A program made the position numbers and the translations under genes. From Acidimicrobiales bacterium (GTDB lineage: Bacteria > Actinomycetota > Acidimicrobiia > Acidimicrobiales > SZUA-35), in NCBI GenBank assembly GCA_024641625.1, contig JAHECQ010000275.1:1-5450 (forward strand): a stretch of DNA of 5,450 nt. Reading direction: 5' to 3'. This document shows positions 5,271-5,450 of this stretch, piece by piece (positions within the stretch are counted from its first letter, which is position 1; each line of letters begins with the position of its first letter). The notes beneath the pieces are model-generated. The model ran no database searches and was not told the DNA's origin. It worked only from the letters and a program-made list of their open reading frames with translations.

Positions 5271-5450
5271 CTACCCGGGTGTGGTGTCGATGAAGTCGCC
5301 ATTGACGATCACATCGCCATTGGTTGCGATGGACCCGCCCACCCCCAAACCGCCACCGATCTGCACCGACTTCCCAAACGCAGCATCCCCACCTGCGGCC
5401 ATCGAACCACCCACGTTCAGACTCGAACCAATCGCCGCACCAGCGCCCAC
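5271..5450 (-). CDS. C-terminal end of a glycine-rich hexapeptide-repeat (beta-helix-like) protein, 5' part outside window
   Basis: The minus-strand frame is open from the window edge to TAG at 5273-5271, giving the last 59 residues. From the sixth residue they fall into a strict six-residue period: I-G-S-S-L-N, V-G-G-S-M-A, A-G-G-D-A-A, F-G-K-S-V-Q, I-G-G-G-L-G, V-G-G-S-I-A, T-N-G-D-V-I, V-N-G-D-F-I, then D-T-T-P-G and stop. A hydrophobic residue opens most units, with G/N at positions 2-3 and S/D at position 4. Such short periodic units build beta-helical or beta-solenoid rods, as in bactofilins, surface or phage-type fibres and hexapeptide transferases. No family can be fixed from this fragment, and no catalytic residues are seen. 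The periodicity and the good stop and terminator context make it real coding sequence although no start lies in the window. Confidence 0.65.
   Translation of the reverse strand: MGAGAAIGSSLNVGGSMAAGGDAAFGKSVQIGGGLGVGGSIATNGDVIVNGDFIDTTPG

Overview
The window is GC-rich, densely packed DNA of actinobacterial character. This is suggested by strong G/C third-position bias, GTG starts, TANNNT-type -10 boxes, a mycothiol-dependent isomerase-type (MDMPI/DinB) protein, a tandem CaiB/BaiF CoA-transferase and a DUF4242 protein. Acidimicrobiia or a relative would fit, but the sequence alone does not fix the taxon. No tRNA, rRNA, CRISPR array or mobile element was seen.

Layout: (1) 1-528, minus: 5'-complete, 3'-truncated-by-window DUF998-like membrane protein, divergent from (2) 682-1161, plus: MDMPI N-terminal-domain protein with intact H/E/H metal triad but no normal C-terminal tail. 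(3) 1262-3736, minus: an 824-residue fusion of two family III CoA-transferase domains; only the second keeps the catalytic Asp. (4) 3884-4288, plus: a small OsmC-like redox protein whose second conserved cysteine is encoded by an in-frame TGA. (5) 4376-4801, minus: MaoC-type hydratase, preceded on the same strand by (6) 4839-5123, minus: DUF4242 (SCO4226-like) protein, probably co-transcribed. (7) 5271-5450, minus: C-terminal end of a glycine-rich hexapeptide-repeat (beta-helix-like) protein that continues outside the window.

The main result is gene 4. Conventional calling ends it at TGA 4226-4228 after 114 residues. The same frame then continues with P-I-Y-R-T and 14 more codons to a second TGA at 4286-4288, which is the expected end of an OsmC protein, where the motif is C-P-[IV]-x-x-T. 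The TGA sits exactly on that Cys. Twenty nucleotides after it begins the apical loop of a perfect 6-bp stem with a GGUC tetraloop, the hallmark of a bacterial SECIS element. I therefore annotate it as a selenoprotein (Sec115) of 134 residues. The selenocysteine machinery (selA, selB, selC, selD) is not in this window and must be sought elsewhere in the genome.

Functionally, the CoA-transferase and MaoC hydratase point to acyl-CoA metabolism, while the OsmC-like selenoprotein and the MDMPI protein point to thiol/redox or detoxification chemistry. The genes do not form one operon: transcription switches direction between most of them, and only DUF4242-MaoC look like an operon.
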